Below are positions 49,715 to 57,557 of a DNA stretch of 64,000 nucleotides, piece after piece. Location: the NCBI GenBank assembly GCA_022825065.1, contig JAJDYR010000022.1, positions 223,021 to 287,020 on the forward strand, in the 5' to 3' direction. This DNA is from a bacterium. GTDB lineage: Bacteria; UBA8248. The notes under the pieces are model-generated. The model did not search any database and had not been told where the DNA came from. It worked only from the letters and a program-made list of their open reading frames with translations. Both the position numbers and the translations under genes were made by a program. Position 1 is the stretch's first letter. Every line of letters begins with the position of its first letter.

Positions 49715-50494
49715 CTAAATGTTGAACCAGGGCGTGACGAGCACGTATTTGACGTTGAGCCCGATGCGCAGGACCATTTTCGCCACGATACCCATCATCG
49801 TCATGTTGAGCGACGCCTTGATGAGATAGCGCACCAGGCCCACGTTCTTCATGCGCTCGCGCCGCCAGATGTAGTAAGCCGGTATGGTGGCGTACCAGAG
49901 CAGGATTAGCACCGCGCCGCACGCCGCCTGGCCCCAGTAGCTCCTGAATCCGAGCATATAGGGCAGGTCCACGTTCGTCAGGGCCACGACCTTGTGCGGG
50001 TCCCAGTACTCCCAGGGCATGAAGAAGTTCCACCCCGGCCCGCGCAGGAAGGTTCCCTGCACCACCATCCACACCCACAACACCAGAAATCCGAACAGGA
50101 AGGTGAAGATGGCGAATCTGCGTTCGTGGAAGGTGTAGTAGCCGTTCCCCTTGGGGTTCACGTCGATGAAGGGGATGGCCATCAGGCCCACGATGATGAG
50201 GGTGGGCAGCACGACGCCCGCCATCCACGGGTCGAAATAGACGAGCAACTCCTGAAGGCCCAGGAAGTACCACGGCGCCTTCGAAGGGTTCGGCGTGACG
50301 GAAGGGTTCGCGGGCTCTTCGAGCGGCGCGTCGATCACGATGGACCACACCACCAGCAATATGGTGATGATGATCGCGCACATGAATTCCAGACGCGTGA
50401 GGTAGGGCCACACGTGAACCTTGTCGTTCACCCGCTCCCAACTGGTTTTGGCCATCTCATCGGCAGAGCCGACTACCTTGTCTTCCTTCGCCAA
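49715..50494 (-). CDS. Cytochrome b C-terminal subunit (subunit IV-like)
   Basis: The 259-residue protein is the C-terminal part of a split cytochrome b, as subunit IV in b6f and in QcrC-type Gram-positive complexes. After a first helix (FMCAIIITILLVVWSIVI) the Qo-site loop reads PNPSKAPWYFLGLQELL (about 84-100), where the Glu of the usual PEWY is replaced by Pro. There are then about four more membrane helices, more than the three of plant subunit IV. It starts 32 bases after the cytochrome b gene. With that subunit it forms the quinol oxidation site. Confidence 0.88.
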   Translation of the reverse strand: MAKEDKVVGSADEMAKTSWERVNDKVHVWPYLTRLEFMCAIIITILLVVWSIVIDAPLEEPANPSVTPNPSKAPWYFLGLQELLVYFDPWMAGVVLPTLIIVGLMAIPFIDVNPKGNGYYTFHERRFAIFTFLFGFLVLWVWMVVQGTFLRGPGWNFFMPWEYWDPHKVVALTNVDLPYMLGFRSYWGQAACGAVLILLWYATIPAYYIWRRERMKNVGLVRYLIKASLNMTMMGIVAKMVLRIGLNVKYVLVTPWFNI

Positions 50495-50526
50495 TGTTCT
50501 CGCCCTTCTCTTTTATGCCCCCGAGA

Positions 50527-51315
50527 CTACAAAGGACCCGAGATGCCGCCGTCTTTTCGGATTCTCCAGAAATGCACCATCATCAGAATCGCCGCTATCA
50601 GAGGAACGACGATGCAATGCAGCACGTAGAAGCGCAACAGCGTGGGCGGACCCACGATGGTTCCGCCCAGAAGTGCGGAGCGCGCGTCGAAGCGCGGCGT
50701 CACGCCCACCATTTCGGCGAACGGGCCCTCGGACCCCAGCAGGGGCGTCGCCCGCGCCATGTTGGTTCCCACCGTCACCGCCCAGATGGCGAGTTGATCC
50801 CAGGGGAGCAGATAGCCGGTAAAGCTGAGCAGCAGCGTGAGCGTGAGCAGCAGCACCCCGATGACCCAGTTGAACTCGCGCGGCGGCTTGTAGGAGCCCG
50901 TCATGAAGACGCGCAGCATGTGCAGCCACACGGCGATGACCATCGCGTGCGCCGCCCAGCGGTGCATGTTTCGCATGAACATGCCGAAGGGGGCGTCGAA
51001 TTCGAGATACTTGATGTCGGCATAGGCGTATTCGCCCACGGGCCGGTAGTAGAACATCAGGACCACGCCGGTGACGACGAGGTAGAGGAACAGCAGGAAC
51101 GTCACCCCGCCCATGCACCACGTGAAGCGGATGCGGATGGCGTGGCGCCTGATTTTCGTGGGATGCAGGTGCAGCCAGAGGTTGTCCACGACCATGAGAA
51201 CGCGGTTTCTCGGCGTATCCTCGTATCCGTGGCGGAACATCGACCTCCATACCTGGGAGTCGAGCACACTGCGTTTCATCTGATCCAGGTTCAAGCGTTC
51301 TTTCAAACTCGGCAT
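50527..51315 (-). CDS. Cytochrome b6-like subunit of the quinol:cytochrome c oxidoreductase
   Basis: The 262-residue four-helix cytochrome b has b6-type haem ligands: His118 and His132 in helix B, His233 and His248 in helix D; the 15-residue spacing is that of b6. [11 protein letters not shown] places Cys67 at the position of Cys35 in chloroplast b6, which binds the extra haem c(n) covalently, followed by MFYYRP, also as in b6. The end [11 protein letters not shown] likewise matches b6. It is the membrane quinol-oxidising core, cotranscribed with the Rieske and subunit IV genes. Confidence 0.92.
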   Translation of the reverse strand: MPSLKERLNLDQMKRSVLDSQVWRSMFRHGYEDTPRNRVLMVVDNLWLHLHPTKIRRHAIRIRFTWCMGGVTFLLFLYLVVTGVVLMFYYRPVGEYAYADIKYLEFDAPFGMFMRNMHRWAAHAMVIAVWLHMLRVFMTGSYKPPREFNWVIGVLLLTLTLLLSFTGYLLPWDQLAIWAVTVGTNMARATPLLGSEGPFAEMVGVTPRFDARSALLGGTIVGPPTLLRFYVLHCIVVPLIAAILMMVHFWRIRKDGGISGPL

Positions 51316-51358
51316 CTAAAAACCCCCACGTCCTCGCATCGAACGAACATATAAGCTC

Positions 51359-51913
51359 TTACGTAAAGAGAAAAGCGCCCGGGTCGTCCCATTGCCCTTT
51401 CTCGTGGAGAAACAGCTTGCCCTTGTCGATAATCAGCTGCCCATCCTCGGCCAGGCCGATTTTGAGCCTCTCGAGCGGCCTCGGGGCCGGACCCTCGAAG
51501 TTGATGCCGGAGCGGCGGAATCCGCTCCCGTGGCACGGGCACTTGAACTTGTCCTCGGAGCCTAAATACTTCGGCGTGCATCCCAGGTGGGTGCATATCG
51601 CGCTCAGAGCGTAGAAGCCGTTCTCCTCGCGGATGATCCACACGCGCTCGCTGTTCACGTAGCGGGTGTCCACCACGCCCACGGCGTAGTCCGCCGGGTC
51701 GCCCGCCTTGAACTCGGTGGGCGGTTCGAACAGCACGCGCGGGAACATGAAGCGCAGGAAACCGATCAGCGCGACGTTGATGGCGCCCAGGATGCCGAGC
51801 CACCCCGTGTAGTTCATGAACCGCCTGCGGTCGATGAACGGCTTTTTCTCTTTCGCCTCCTCCTCGTAATCGGCGGGAAGCTTCACCGGAGGAGCTTTCA
51901 AGCGAGTGTTCAT
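51359..51913 (-). CDS. Rieske [2Fe-2S] protein
   Basis: The 184-residue Rieske subunit has both cluster-binding boxes: CTHLGC (Cys107, His109, Cys112) and CPCHGSGF (Cys125, Cys127, His128). One membrane anchor is at about 37-57, directly after RRRFM, which resembles a twin-arginine export signal. It takes one electron from quinol and passes it to cytochrome c. I start it at 51913 (MNTRLKAPP); an in-frame extension to 51949 is less typical. It is the first gene of the operon. Confidence 0.93.
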   Translation of the reverse strand: MNTRLKAPPVKLPADYEEEAKEKKPFIDRRRFMNYTGWLGILGAINVALIGFLRFMFPRVLFEPPTEFKAGDPADYAVGVVDTRYVNSERVWIIREENGFYALSAICTHLGCTPKYLGSEDKFKCPCHGSGFRRSGINFEGPAPRPLERLKIGLAEDGQLIIDKGKLFLHEKGQWDDPGAFLFT

Positions 51914-52274
51914 GAGGACGCTACACTCCTGTTCTGAGACTCGAACCAACTTTCGACTTCACTCATCCCGCGCCTGTCAGATGCCAAGCGCCGCACGGAT
52001 GCATTATCCCCCATCACGACGGATAATGAAACCGATTCGCTTGGTTTCGCCACGGGCGGCGCATGGCCTCGCCGGACGCCGAAACCATAGGGGATTTAAG
52101 CTGTTGCCAAGGTTCTTATTACGGACGAAAGCACCTCGTGTCAAGGGCGGATGCGCGTTTCTCGCCGGATGGCGGGAGATTCAAGAACTTGTGGACGGCT
52201 TTCTTCTCGAATACGAGAAAGCAAGAGAAGAAACAGGAGAAATTACACTGTTTCATGAATCCACGGGATCAGCG
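51914..52274. other. Divergent region between Rieske and MNT genes
   Basis: These 361 bases separate the Rieske gene (minus) and the MNT gene (plus). A perfect inverted repeat is listed separately. From about 52165 the DNA is open in frame with the MNT gene and could encode an N-terminal extension, but no ribosome site supports it. Confidence 0.45.
52002..52028. promoter_or_regulatory. CATTATCC inverted repeat, possible operator
   Basis: CATTATCC (52002-52009) and GGATAATG (52021-52028) are perfect eight-base arms with an 11-base spacer, about 90 bases upstream of the Rieske start. The position and symmetry fit a binding site for a dimeric regulator. Confidence 0.45.
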
Positions 52275-52565
52275 GTGAAGCGGGATGAAGTCCTGAAAAT
52301 TCTCCGGGCGCATAAAAAGACTCTCGCGGAGCGCTTCGGCGTCGCCGAACTCGCCATTTTCGGCTCCTTCGCGCGCGACGAAGCCACGGCGGAGAGTGAT
52401 GTGGATATTCTTGTTCATTTCGATGGGCCGCCGCACTGGAGACATTTTTTCGACACGCAGTTCTACATCGAAGATCTGCTATGTCGAGAAGTAGAGCTAG
52501 TGACCGACAAGGCGCTGCGGGAGGAACTGCGCCCCTACATCGAGAAGGATATGATCCGTGTCTGA
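52275..52565 (+). CDS. MNT-type nucleotidyltransferase (HEPN/MNT antitoxin family)
   Basis: A protein of about 96 residues from a GTG start, matching minimal nucleotidyltransferases. FGVAELAIFGSFARDEATAESDVDILV (split for length, about 21-47) holds the GSFARxxxxxxSDxD catalytic pattern. The C-terminus YIEKDMIRV is typical. In toxin-antitoxin pairs the MNT protein (MntA) AMPylates and neutralises a HEPN RNase. Here the following HEPN gene overlaps by eight bases but is cut off after 27 codons, so the pair is broken and the MNT gene is an orphan. Confidence 0.82.
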   Translation: MKRDEVLKILRAHKKTLAERFGVAELAIFGSFARDEATAESDVDILVHFDGPPHWRHFFDTQFYIEDLLCREVELVTDKALREELRPYIEKDMIRV

Positions 52566-52641
52566 AGGCGGACACGAGGAGCGGGCGTGGCGCTTTTACG
52601 TGGGTGATATACCGACGCTTGCAGCGAGGCGCGCTTTGTAG
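52558..52641 (+). pseudogene. Truncated HEPN (HepT-like) toxin remnant
   Basis: A GTG at 52558 overlaps the MNT stop. The frame reads VSEGGHEERAWRFYVGDI, like the first helix of DUF86/HepT proteins (typically W-R-x-Y-x-x-D-I/M), then changes to unrelated sequence and stops at 52641. Full HEPN proteins have about 110-140 residues. The break coincides with repeat DNA that begins near 52612-52640, so insertion or deletion at the repeat probably removed the toxin. Confidence 0.6.
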
Positions 52642-52840
52642 GGGCGGTTCGCGAACCCCCGACCTCCCTCTTTGAAAGCACCCCCCCCTACCCCCCCTTG
52701 TCAGGAGGGTAAAAAAGGCGATGCGCCCTCGCCAGACTGAGGGGGTTTGCTTTTTCTTGCCCCCCTGACAAGGGGGGGTAGGGGGGGGTGCTTTATGGGA
52801 TTTCCCTTTCAAAGGGGTTTTTCAAAAACCCCGCATTAGT
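52637..52840. repeat. C/G-tract double-hairpin repeat, copy 1
   Basis: After a TGTAGGGGCGGTTCGCGAAC segment come two half elements in inverted orientation. The left contains CCCCCCCTACCCCCCC-TTGTCAGGAGGG, the right CCCCCCTGACAAGGGGGGG-TAGGGGGGGG. Each half is a hairpin with a TTGTCA or TGACAA loop, and the outer C7TA / TAG8 tracts pair with each other. Copies 2-4 are near 55.8, 57.2 and 61.5 kb. It ends with GGGGTTTTTCAAAAACCCC. It may end transcription of the minus-strand dehydrogenase gene. No transposase is present. Confidence 0.7.
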
Positions 52841-52851
52841 CGCGATTGATT

Positions 52852-53844
52852 CTACAAACCCGCGCGGTTGTTCTCCCTGACGGCCCTGTTCACCACGTTC
52901 ACGGGCCACTCGCCCGAGAGAACGCGCCGCACCTCGCCCGGTGCGCCCTGCTGCAGGCCCACCATGGACTCCTCGCTGTACCAGGCTGCGTGGGGGTTGA
53001 TGATGACGTTCTCACGCCCCCTCAGGGGATGCGGGTCGGGCAGGGGCTCGGGGTCTGTCGTATCCAGCGCGCAGCCGGCGATTTCGCCCGCATCGAGCGC
53101 GCGCACGAGGGCGTCCGTATCGATGATGGGACCCCGCGAGCAGTTGATGATGACGGCGGTGCTCTTCATCTGCGAGAACGCCTCGTCGTTCATCATCCCG
53201 CGCGTCTGGGGGATGAGCGGCGGATGGATGGAGACGAAATCGGCCTCGGCGTACATATCCGCAAGCTCATCCACCTTCTCGCCCGGCGCGTCGAACTGGC
53301 CCTGCTCCACGAAGGGGTCGTTGAAGAGCACCCGCATCCCGAACGAAGCGGCGCGGACGGCCACCATGCGGGCGATGTTGCCGAAGCCCACGAGCCCGAG
53401 CGTGGCGCCCACGAGGCGAAACATCGGCTTGCCCGGCGGCACCGCCCATTCGCCCGCGCGTACCTGCCTGTCGTAGAACGCCACCTTCCTCGCCGATGCG
53501 AGCAGGAGCGCCATGGTGTGCTCGGCGACCTCCTCGATGCAGTAGGTGGGGTTGTTCGTGACGATGATGCCCGCCTCCGTGGCGGCGTCCAGGTCGATGG
53601 TATCCACGCCGATGCCGTAGCGCGCGATGATCTTGCAATCCGGCATCCCCGCCATGTCCTCTTTGGTGATGGGGCCGGCGTAGGTGTTCAGTATGGCTTC
53701 GCAATCGGCGGCTTCCGCCAGAAATTCCGCGGGCGTCTTCGTCTGCATGGCGACGATGTCGGCCAGCTCTCCCAGAATCTCGTTCTCCACGTCCAGCGAC
53801 TCCCAGACGTAATCGGTCAGGACGACTTTCGCCTTGTCCGGCAT
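52852..53844 (-). CDS. D-isomer-specific 2-hydroxyacid dehydrogenase (CtBP-like)
   Basis: The 330-residue NAD-dependent dehydrogenase has the Rossmann motif LGLVGFGNIARMVA (about 148-161) with a downstream acidic residue (NDPFVEQG). The catalytic Arg is in INCSRGPIIDTDAL (about 233-246), Glu in DTTDPEPLP and His in NPHAAWYSEES (about 288). C-terminal-binding-protein-like and phosphoglycerate/hydroxypyruvate members share this pattern. It reduces a 2-keto acid or oxidises a D-2-hydroxy acid; the substrate is not determined. It has no co-oriented neighbour nearby. Confidence 0.9.
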   Translation of the reverse strand: MPDKAKVVLTDYVWESLDVENEILGELADIVAMQTKTPAEFLAEAADCEAILNTYAGPITKEDMAGMPDCKIIARYGIGVDTIDLDAATEAGIIVTNNPTYCIEEVAEHTMALLLASARKVAFYDRQVRAGEWAVPPGKPMFRLVGATLGLVGFGNIARMVAVRAASFGMRVLFNDPFVEQGQFDAPGEKVDELADMYAEADFVSIHPPLIPQTRGMMNDEAFSQMKSTAVIINCSRGPIIDTDALVRALDAGEIAGCALDTTDPEPLPDPHPLRGRENVIINPHAAWYSEESMVGLQQGAPGEVRRVLSGEWPVNVVNRAVRENNRAGL

Positions 53845-54001
53845 GTTGTTCCCCTTTTGTTGGTATCCATGATGGCTCAGAAAATTTTCCCGGCGATGCT
53901 ATCCCACGGACATAAGGGAATCAAGGCTTTGGGCCGTATTCCTTGACCGCGTGAAAACCCTGTAATAGCCTTTTTCATCATTTCCCGCTTGAGGAGAGCG
54001 A

Positions 54002-54568
54002 ATGGCCGACATCGACTCGTTCCGGCTTAAGCCCGAAGACTGCCTCCTGCTCATCGTCGACGCGCAGGAGCGGCTCATGTCCGCCATGAGGGAGGACGTG
54101 CGCGCGCAGGTCGTCGGGCGCATCCTCACGCTGGCGGAGGCGGCCGCGCGCCTCGGTTTCCCGGTCCTCGTCACCGAGCAATACCCAAAGGGACTCGGCC
54201 CCACCCTCCCCGAGGTGGCGGAGAAGGTGCCCGGGTTCGCCCCCATCGAGAAAATCTCGTTCAGCTGCTGCGCCGAGGAGACGTTCCTGCCGCTCCTGCA
54301 CGAGACGGGCCGGACGAAGATACTGCTCACGGGTGCGGAGACGCACGTGTGCTGCTACCAGACGGCGCTCGACCTGCTCAATAACGGCTTCATCGTCCAC
54401 GCGGTGGCCGACGCCACCTGTTCGCGCTCGAAGCTGAACTGGCGGACGGGCCTCTCGGCGCTCGAGCGCGCGGGCGCCATTCCCGCCACGACCGAGCAGG
54501 CGCTCTTCGATCTTCTCCGCGTGGCGGGCACCGAGGATTTCAAATTCCTCTCGAAACTGATACGCTGA
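54002..54568 (+). CDS. Isochorismatase-fold cysteine hydrolase
   Basis: The 188-residue protein belongs to the isochorismatase/nicotinamidase superfamily. The triad is visible: Asp in LLIVDAQERLM (about 16-26), Lys in IEKISFSCC (about 83) and Cys in TGAETHVCCYQTALDL (about 112-127), followed by the cis-peptide region. Compact YcaC-like members hydrolyse unknown amides. GAGGAGAGCGA precedes the ATG. It lies 53 bases before the Ddl gene on the same strand. The reaction cannot be specified. Confidence 0.88.
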   Translation: MADIDSFRLKPEDCLLLIVDAQERLMSAMREDVRAQVVGRILTLAEAAARLGFPVLVTEQYPKGLGPTLPEVAEKVPGFAPIEKISFSCCAEETFLPLLHETGRTKILLTGAETHVCCYQTALDLLNNGFIVHAVADATCSRSKLNWRTGLSALERAGAIPATTEQALFDLLRVAGTEDFKFLSKLIR

Positions 54569-54621
54569 ACCCCACGCCCACCTGAAACGCTTCGCACGCC
54601 CCGAGGAAGGATTCGCCGCAA

Positions 54622-55716
54622 ATGGCGTCAGCATCCCGAAAGACGAGCGTCGGTGTCGTGTTCGGCGGCCGCTCGACCGAGCACGAGGTGAGCCGCAACT
54701 CGGGCCGGGCCATCATGGCGGAGCTAGATTCCGGGAAATACGACGTCCACCCCATCCTCATCACGAGGTCGGGGACATGGCTCGCCCTCCCCGCCCCCGA
54801 TGCGCCGGAAGATGCGGGCGAGGAAGTTCTCTTCTCGGGCACGCCGGGCGAAGCGCCGCTACGCTACGCCGGGAGCGGTGAACCCCTTGCTATCGACGTG
54901 TACTTCCCCATCATCCACGGCACCTTCGGGGAGGACGGCACGCTGCAGGGCCTGTTCGAGCTGGCGGAGGCGCCCTTCGTGGGTTCGGGGTGCGCCTCTT
55001 CGGCCGTCACGATGGACAAGGCCGTGGCCAAGGCGGTGCTGCGGGGGGCGGGGCTGCCCGTTCTGCCTTCCCTCACGTTGTTCCCGGAAACCTGGGAGGC
55101 GGACCGCAGCGCCGTCTCGGAGGAGGCGGCTGCCAAGATCGGCTATCCCCTCTTCGTCAAACCCTCCTCTTCGGGCAGCAGCGTCGGCGTCCACCTCGTG
55201 GAGAGCCCAGGCGGACTCGGCGAAGCGATCGCCGACGCCTTCCGCTTCGACGGCAAGGTCTTGCTCGAAGAGCACGCGCAGGGCCGCGAACTGGAGTGCT
55301 CCGTGCTCGAAGGCCCCGCTCTGGGTGAATTCCTCGCCAGCCCCCTCATGGAGATCACGACGCGTTCGGGCTGGTACGACTACGAGGCGAAGTACGAAGA
55401 GGGGCGCGCGGAGTTGACCATCCCCGCGCCCGTGGAGGAATCCCTCGCCGATCACGCCCGCCTCTACGCGCGGGGCGCGTTCAGCGCGCTGGGCTGTTCG
55501 GGGCTCGCCCGCGTGGATTTCTTCTACCGGGAGAGAACAGGCGAGCTCTACATCAACGAGGTGAACACCCTGCCCGGCTTCACGCAGCTGAGCGGATACC
55601 CCCGCATGATACAGGCGGCGGGCGTCTCCTACCCCGAAATGCTGGATCGGCTCATCTGCTGCGCGACGGCGCGCCACGAGAAGCTCAGGTCAAGAGAATA
55701 CGACAGAAACGCCTGA
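54622..55716 (+). CDS. ddl: D-alanine--D-alanine ligase
   Basis: The 364-residue ATP-grasp enzyme joins two D-Ala for peptidoglycan precursors. Motifs include FGGRSTEHEVSRNS (about 12-25), FPIIHGTFGEDGTLQGLFEL (about 95-114), MDKAVAKAVLRGAGLP and FVKPSSSGSSVGVHLV (about 178-193). Near the C-terminus RVDFFYRE and YINEVNTLPGFT provide the metal-binding Asp, Glu and Asn. Length and the long central part fit the A type (Ddl A/VanA-like). It is not part of a cell-division cluster here; it follows the isochorismatase-fold gene. Confidence 0.93.
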   Translation: MASASRKTSVGVVFGGRSTEHEVSRNSGRAIMAELDSGKYDVHPILITRSGTWLALPAPDAPEDAGEEVLFSGTPGEAPLRYAGSGEPLAIDVYFPIIHGTFGEDGTLQGLFELAEAPFVGSGCASSAVTMDKAVAKAVLRGAGLPVLPSLTLFPETWEADRSAVSEEAAAKIGYPLFVKPSSSGSSVGVHLVESPGGLGEAIADAFRFDGKVLLEEHAQGRELECSVLEGPALGEFLASPLMEITTRSGWYDYEAKYEEGRAELTIPAPVEESLADHARLYARGAFSALGCSGLARVDFFYRERTGELYINEVNTLPGFTQLSGYPRMIQAAGVSYPEMLDRLICCATARHEKLRSREYDRNA

Positions 55717-55733
55717 TGAACATGGTTTTACCG

Positions 55734-55890
55734 GAGTTGTCGAAAAAGTCATCATCAGGGGATAAAGGCAACCCCCCCTACCCCCCTTGTCAGGGGGGTA
55801 AGAAAAAACAAAAGCCCCTCTACCGGCGGTGGGCGTTGCCTTTTTATACCCCCCTGACAAGGGGGGGTAGGGGGGGTTGGTTTTCAAGGC
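55734..55890. repeat. C/G-tract double-hairpin repeat, copy 2
   Basis: Same structure as copy 1: a left half with CCCCCCTACCCCCCTTGTCAG and a G-run, a spacer of about 55 bases containing AAAAACAAAAGCCCC, and a right half with CCCCCCTGACAAGGGGGGG-TAGGGGGGG. The left end has GTTGTCGAAAAA, similar to GTTGTTGAAAAA in copy 3. It lies just past the ddl stop and could end that transcript. Confidence 0.72.
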
Positions 55891-55965
55891 GAGAGCCTAC
55901 GCCTCCGCACAGTTCGGGGTTTGCGCCGAAGCACGGAATCAGAGCTCATTCAACACCTCCCCGCG

Positions 55966-56958
55966 TCAGCTTTTCAGGCAACCATCCAGAAACTCGAACG
56001 CCCGCTCCTCGGCCCAGTAGACCGGCGCGCGGGGATTCATGCCCGCCACGAAGCCCACGTGCCCGCCGCTTTTCAGCAACTCGCCGCTCAGCCATTCGGA
56101 TTCCCCGATTTCTCGACGGGGAAATACGTGGGGCGGCACGATGGGGTCGTTCTCGGCTGCGAGAATCAGCGTTTTCACGCGGATTCGGGGCAGATACGGC
56201 GAGGCGTCGGCTTGTTCGTAATAATCCAGTTCGTCCCGGAAACCATAGAGCGGCGCGATGACCAGGCGGTCGAAACGGTGGAAAGTCCGCGTGCGGCGCA
56301 CCCCCTCGATGTCGATGAGGCCGGGGTGCAGTTCCGAGAAATGCTCCGCTTTTTCCTTCACGCTGCTCAGCAGGTGCCATTTGTAGAAATAACCCGGCAG
56401 GGAATCGAGCACCTTCGCGCACGCGGCGGGGTTCAGGCTCGGGGATATACTAGCGGCTCCGTGTATGCGGTTCGAGACCTTATCGCCGTATTCCCCCAGC
56501 CATTTCAGCAGGACGTTCCCCCCCAAAGAAAAACCCGCGAGCACGAGCGGCCCGGTGAACCTCTCCAGAATCCGCTCCGCCACGAATCCCGGGTCCCCCG
56601 TCTCCCCGCAGTGGTAGAATTTGGGATTGCGGTTCGGCTCGCCGCTGCACGAGCGGTAGTTCAGCGCCAATGTCCGCCAGCCGAGCGATTGCGCCCTCGC
56701 CGCCGCCCCGCGCACGTAGTGGGAATCGGAAGAACCCTCCAGCCCGTGCAGGACGAGCAGCGTCGGGGCGTCAGGTTGCTCCGAATCGAGAAAATCGACG
56801 TCCAGAAAATCGCCGTCGGGCGTATCCCAACGCTCCCGCCGCCAGGGGACGCGCGGGTGTTTTCTCAAGGAATATCCCCAGGTACTCTGGAGGTGACGCC
56901 CCCGGCAGAACCAGGCCGGGCGGAAAGGGGGGGTCGGCGCGGAACCGTCAGGTTTCAT
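55966..56958 (-). CDS. YheT-like alpha/beta hydrolase
   Basis: The 330-residue protein resembles the YheT/ABHD1-3 (UPF0017) branch of alpha/beta hydrolases. Parts are LLVLHGLEGSSDSHYVRGAA (about 86-105), LNYRSCSGEPNR (about 119-130), AGFSLGGNVLLKWLGE with the nucleophile Ser (about 160-175), and a late Asp in ENDPIVPP and His near GGHVGFV. Members are membrane-associated lipases or esterases of uncertain substrate. The ATG at 56958 follows GCACCGCATG with no strong ribosome site. It stands alone between repeats. Confidence 0.85.
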   Translation of the reverse strand: MKPDGSAPTPPFRPAWFCRGRHLQSTWGYSLRKHPRVPWRRERWDTPDGDFLDVDFLDSEQPDAPTLLVLHGLEGSSDSHYVRGAAARAQSLGWRTLALNYRSCSGEPNRNPKFYHCGETGDPGFVAERILERFTGPLVLAGFSLGGNVLLKWLGEYGDKVSNRIHGAASISPSLNPAACAKVLDSLPGYFYKWHLLSSVKEKAEHFSELHPGLIDIEGVRRTRTFHRFDRLVIAPLYGFRDELDYYEQADASPYLPRIRVKTLILAAENDPIVPPHVFPRREIGESEWLSGELLKSGGHVGFVAGMNPRAPVYWAEERAFEFLDGCLKS

Positions 56959-57039
56959 GCGGTGCGTGAGGGAGATGTCGAATCACCCCGATGAACGAGG
57001 GTTTGAGGCGAGCGATGAAAGCGCAAGATAGATTCCCCC

Positions 57040-57303
57040 TTGGGGGTTGTTGAAAAACCCCCTGAAAGGGTAATGGCAACCCCCTTGAAAGGGAAACCCC
57101 ATAAAGCAACCCCCCCTACCCCCCCTTGTCAGGGGGGCAAGAAAAATCAAAACCCCCTCAGCTACTTCACCCGGCGACTTCTGCCCCTCTTATTGTCAAA
57201 GGCAAGAAAAAGCAAAGCCCCCTCAACACGGCGGGGGCGCATCGCCTTTTTATACCCCCCTGACAAGGGGGGGTAGGGGGGTTGCCTTTCGAAGGAGAAA
57301 ATA
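57040..57303. repeat. C/G-tract double-hairpin repeat, copy 3 (longest)
   Basis: Begins GTTGTTGAAAAACCCCC (57048) and carries the left half (CCCCCCTACCCCCCCTTGTCAG plus G-run at about 57109-57137). A spacer of about 115 bases follows with CTTATTGTCAAAGGCAAGAAAAAGC, a partial internal copy, and the right half CCCCCCTGACAAGGGGGGG-TAGGGGGG (about 57256-57283). The left edge repeats CCTTGAAAGGG twice. The longer spacer suggests nested insertion or unequal recombination. No open frame in it looks coding. Confidence 0.72.
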
Positions 57304-57410
57304 TCAGAAAAGCGGGGCAGAGGGGAAATCCTAAAATATCTTGCCGGCCGCCAGCTCCGATTCGATGTAGTTCAAGGTTGTTGAAAAACCCAAATCAATC
57401 GTGCTCGACA

Positions 57411-57527
57411 CGTAGGGGCGGACCTGCGTGTCCGCCCGATCGGATGAGAACACGGAAAACGGGGGCCTGTCCGACATCGTGAGGTCGGATATAACCATCG
57501 GGCGGGCGCGGAGGCCCGCCCCTACAA
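57411..57527. repeat. GTAGGGGCGG inverted repeat pair
   Basis: CGTAGGGGCGGACCTGCGTG-TCCGCCCG (57411-57438) and CGGGCGGGCGCGGAGG-CCCGCCCCTACA (about 57499-57526) are imperfect inverted copies flanking about 60 bases. Each copy is also a hairpin. Similar ends occur at 49475-49494 and 52637-52657. This looks like a second short repeat family, distinct from the C/G-tract family. Confidence 0.6.
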
Positions 57528-57557
57528 AAACGCAACCCCTCTCCCCGGAGGCGCGGA

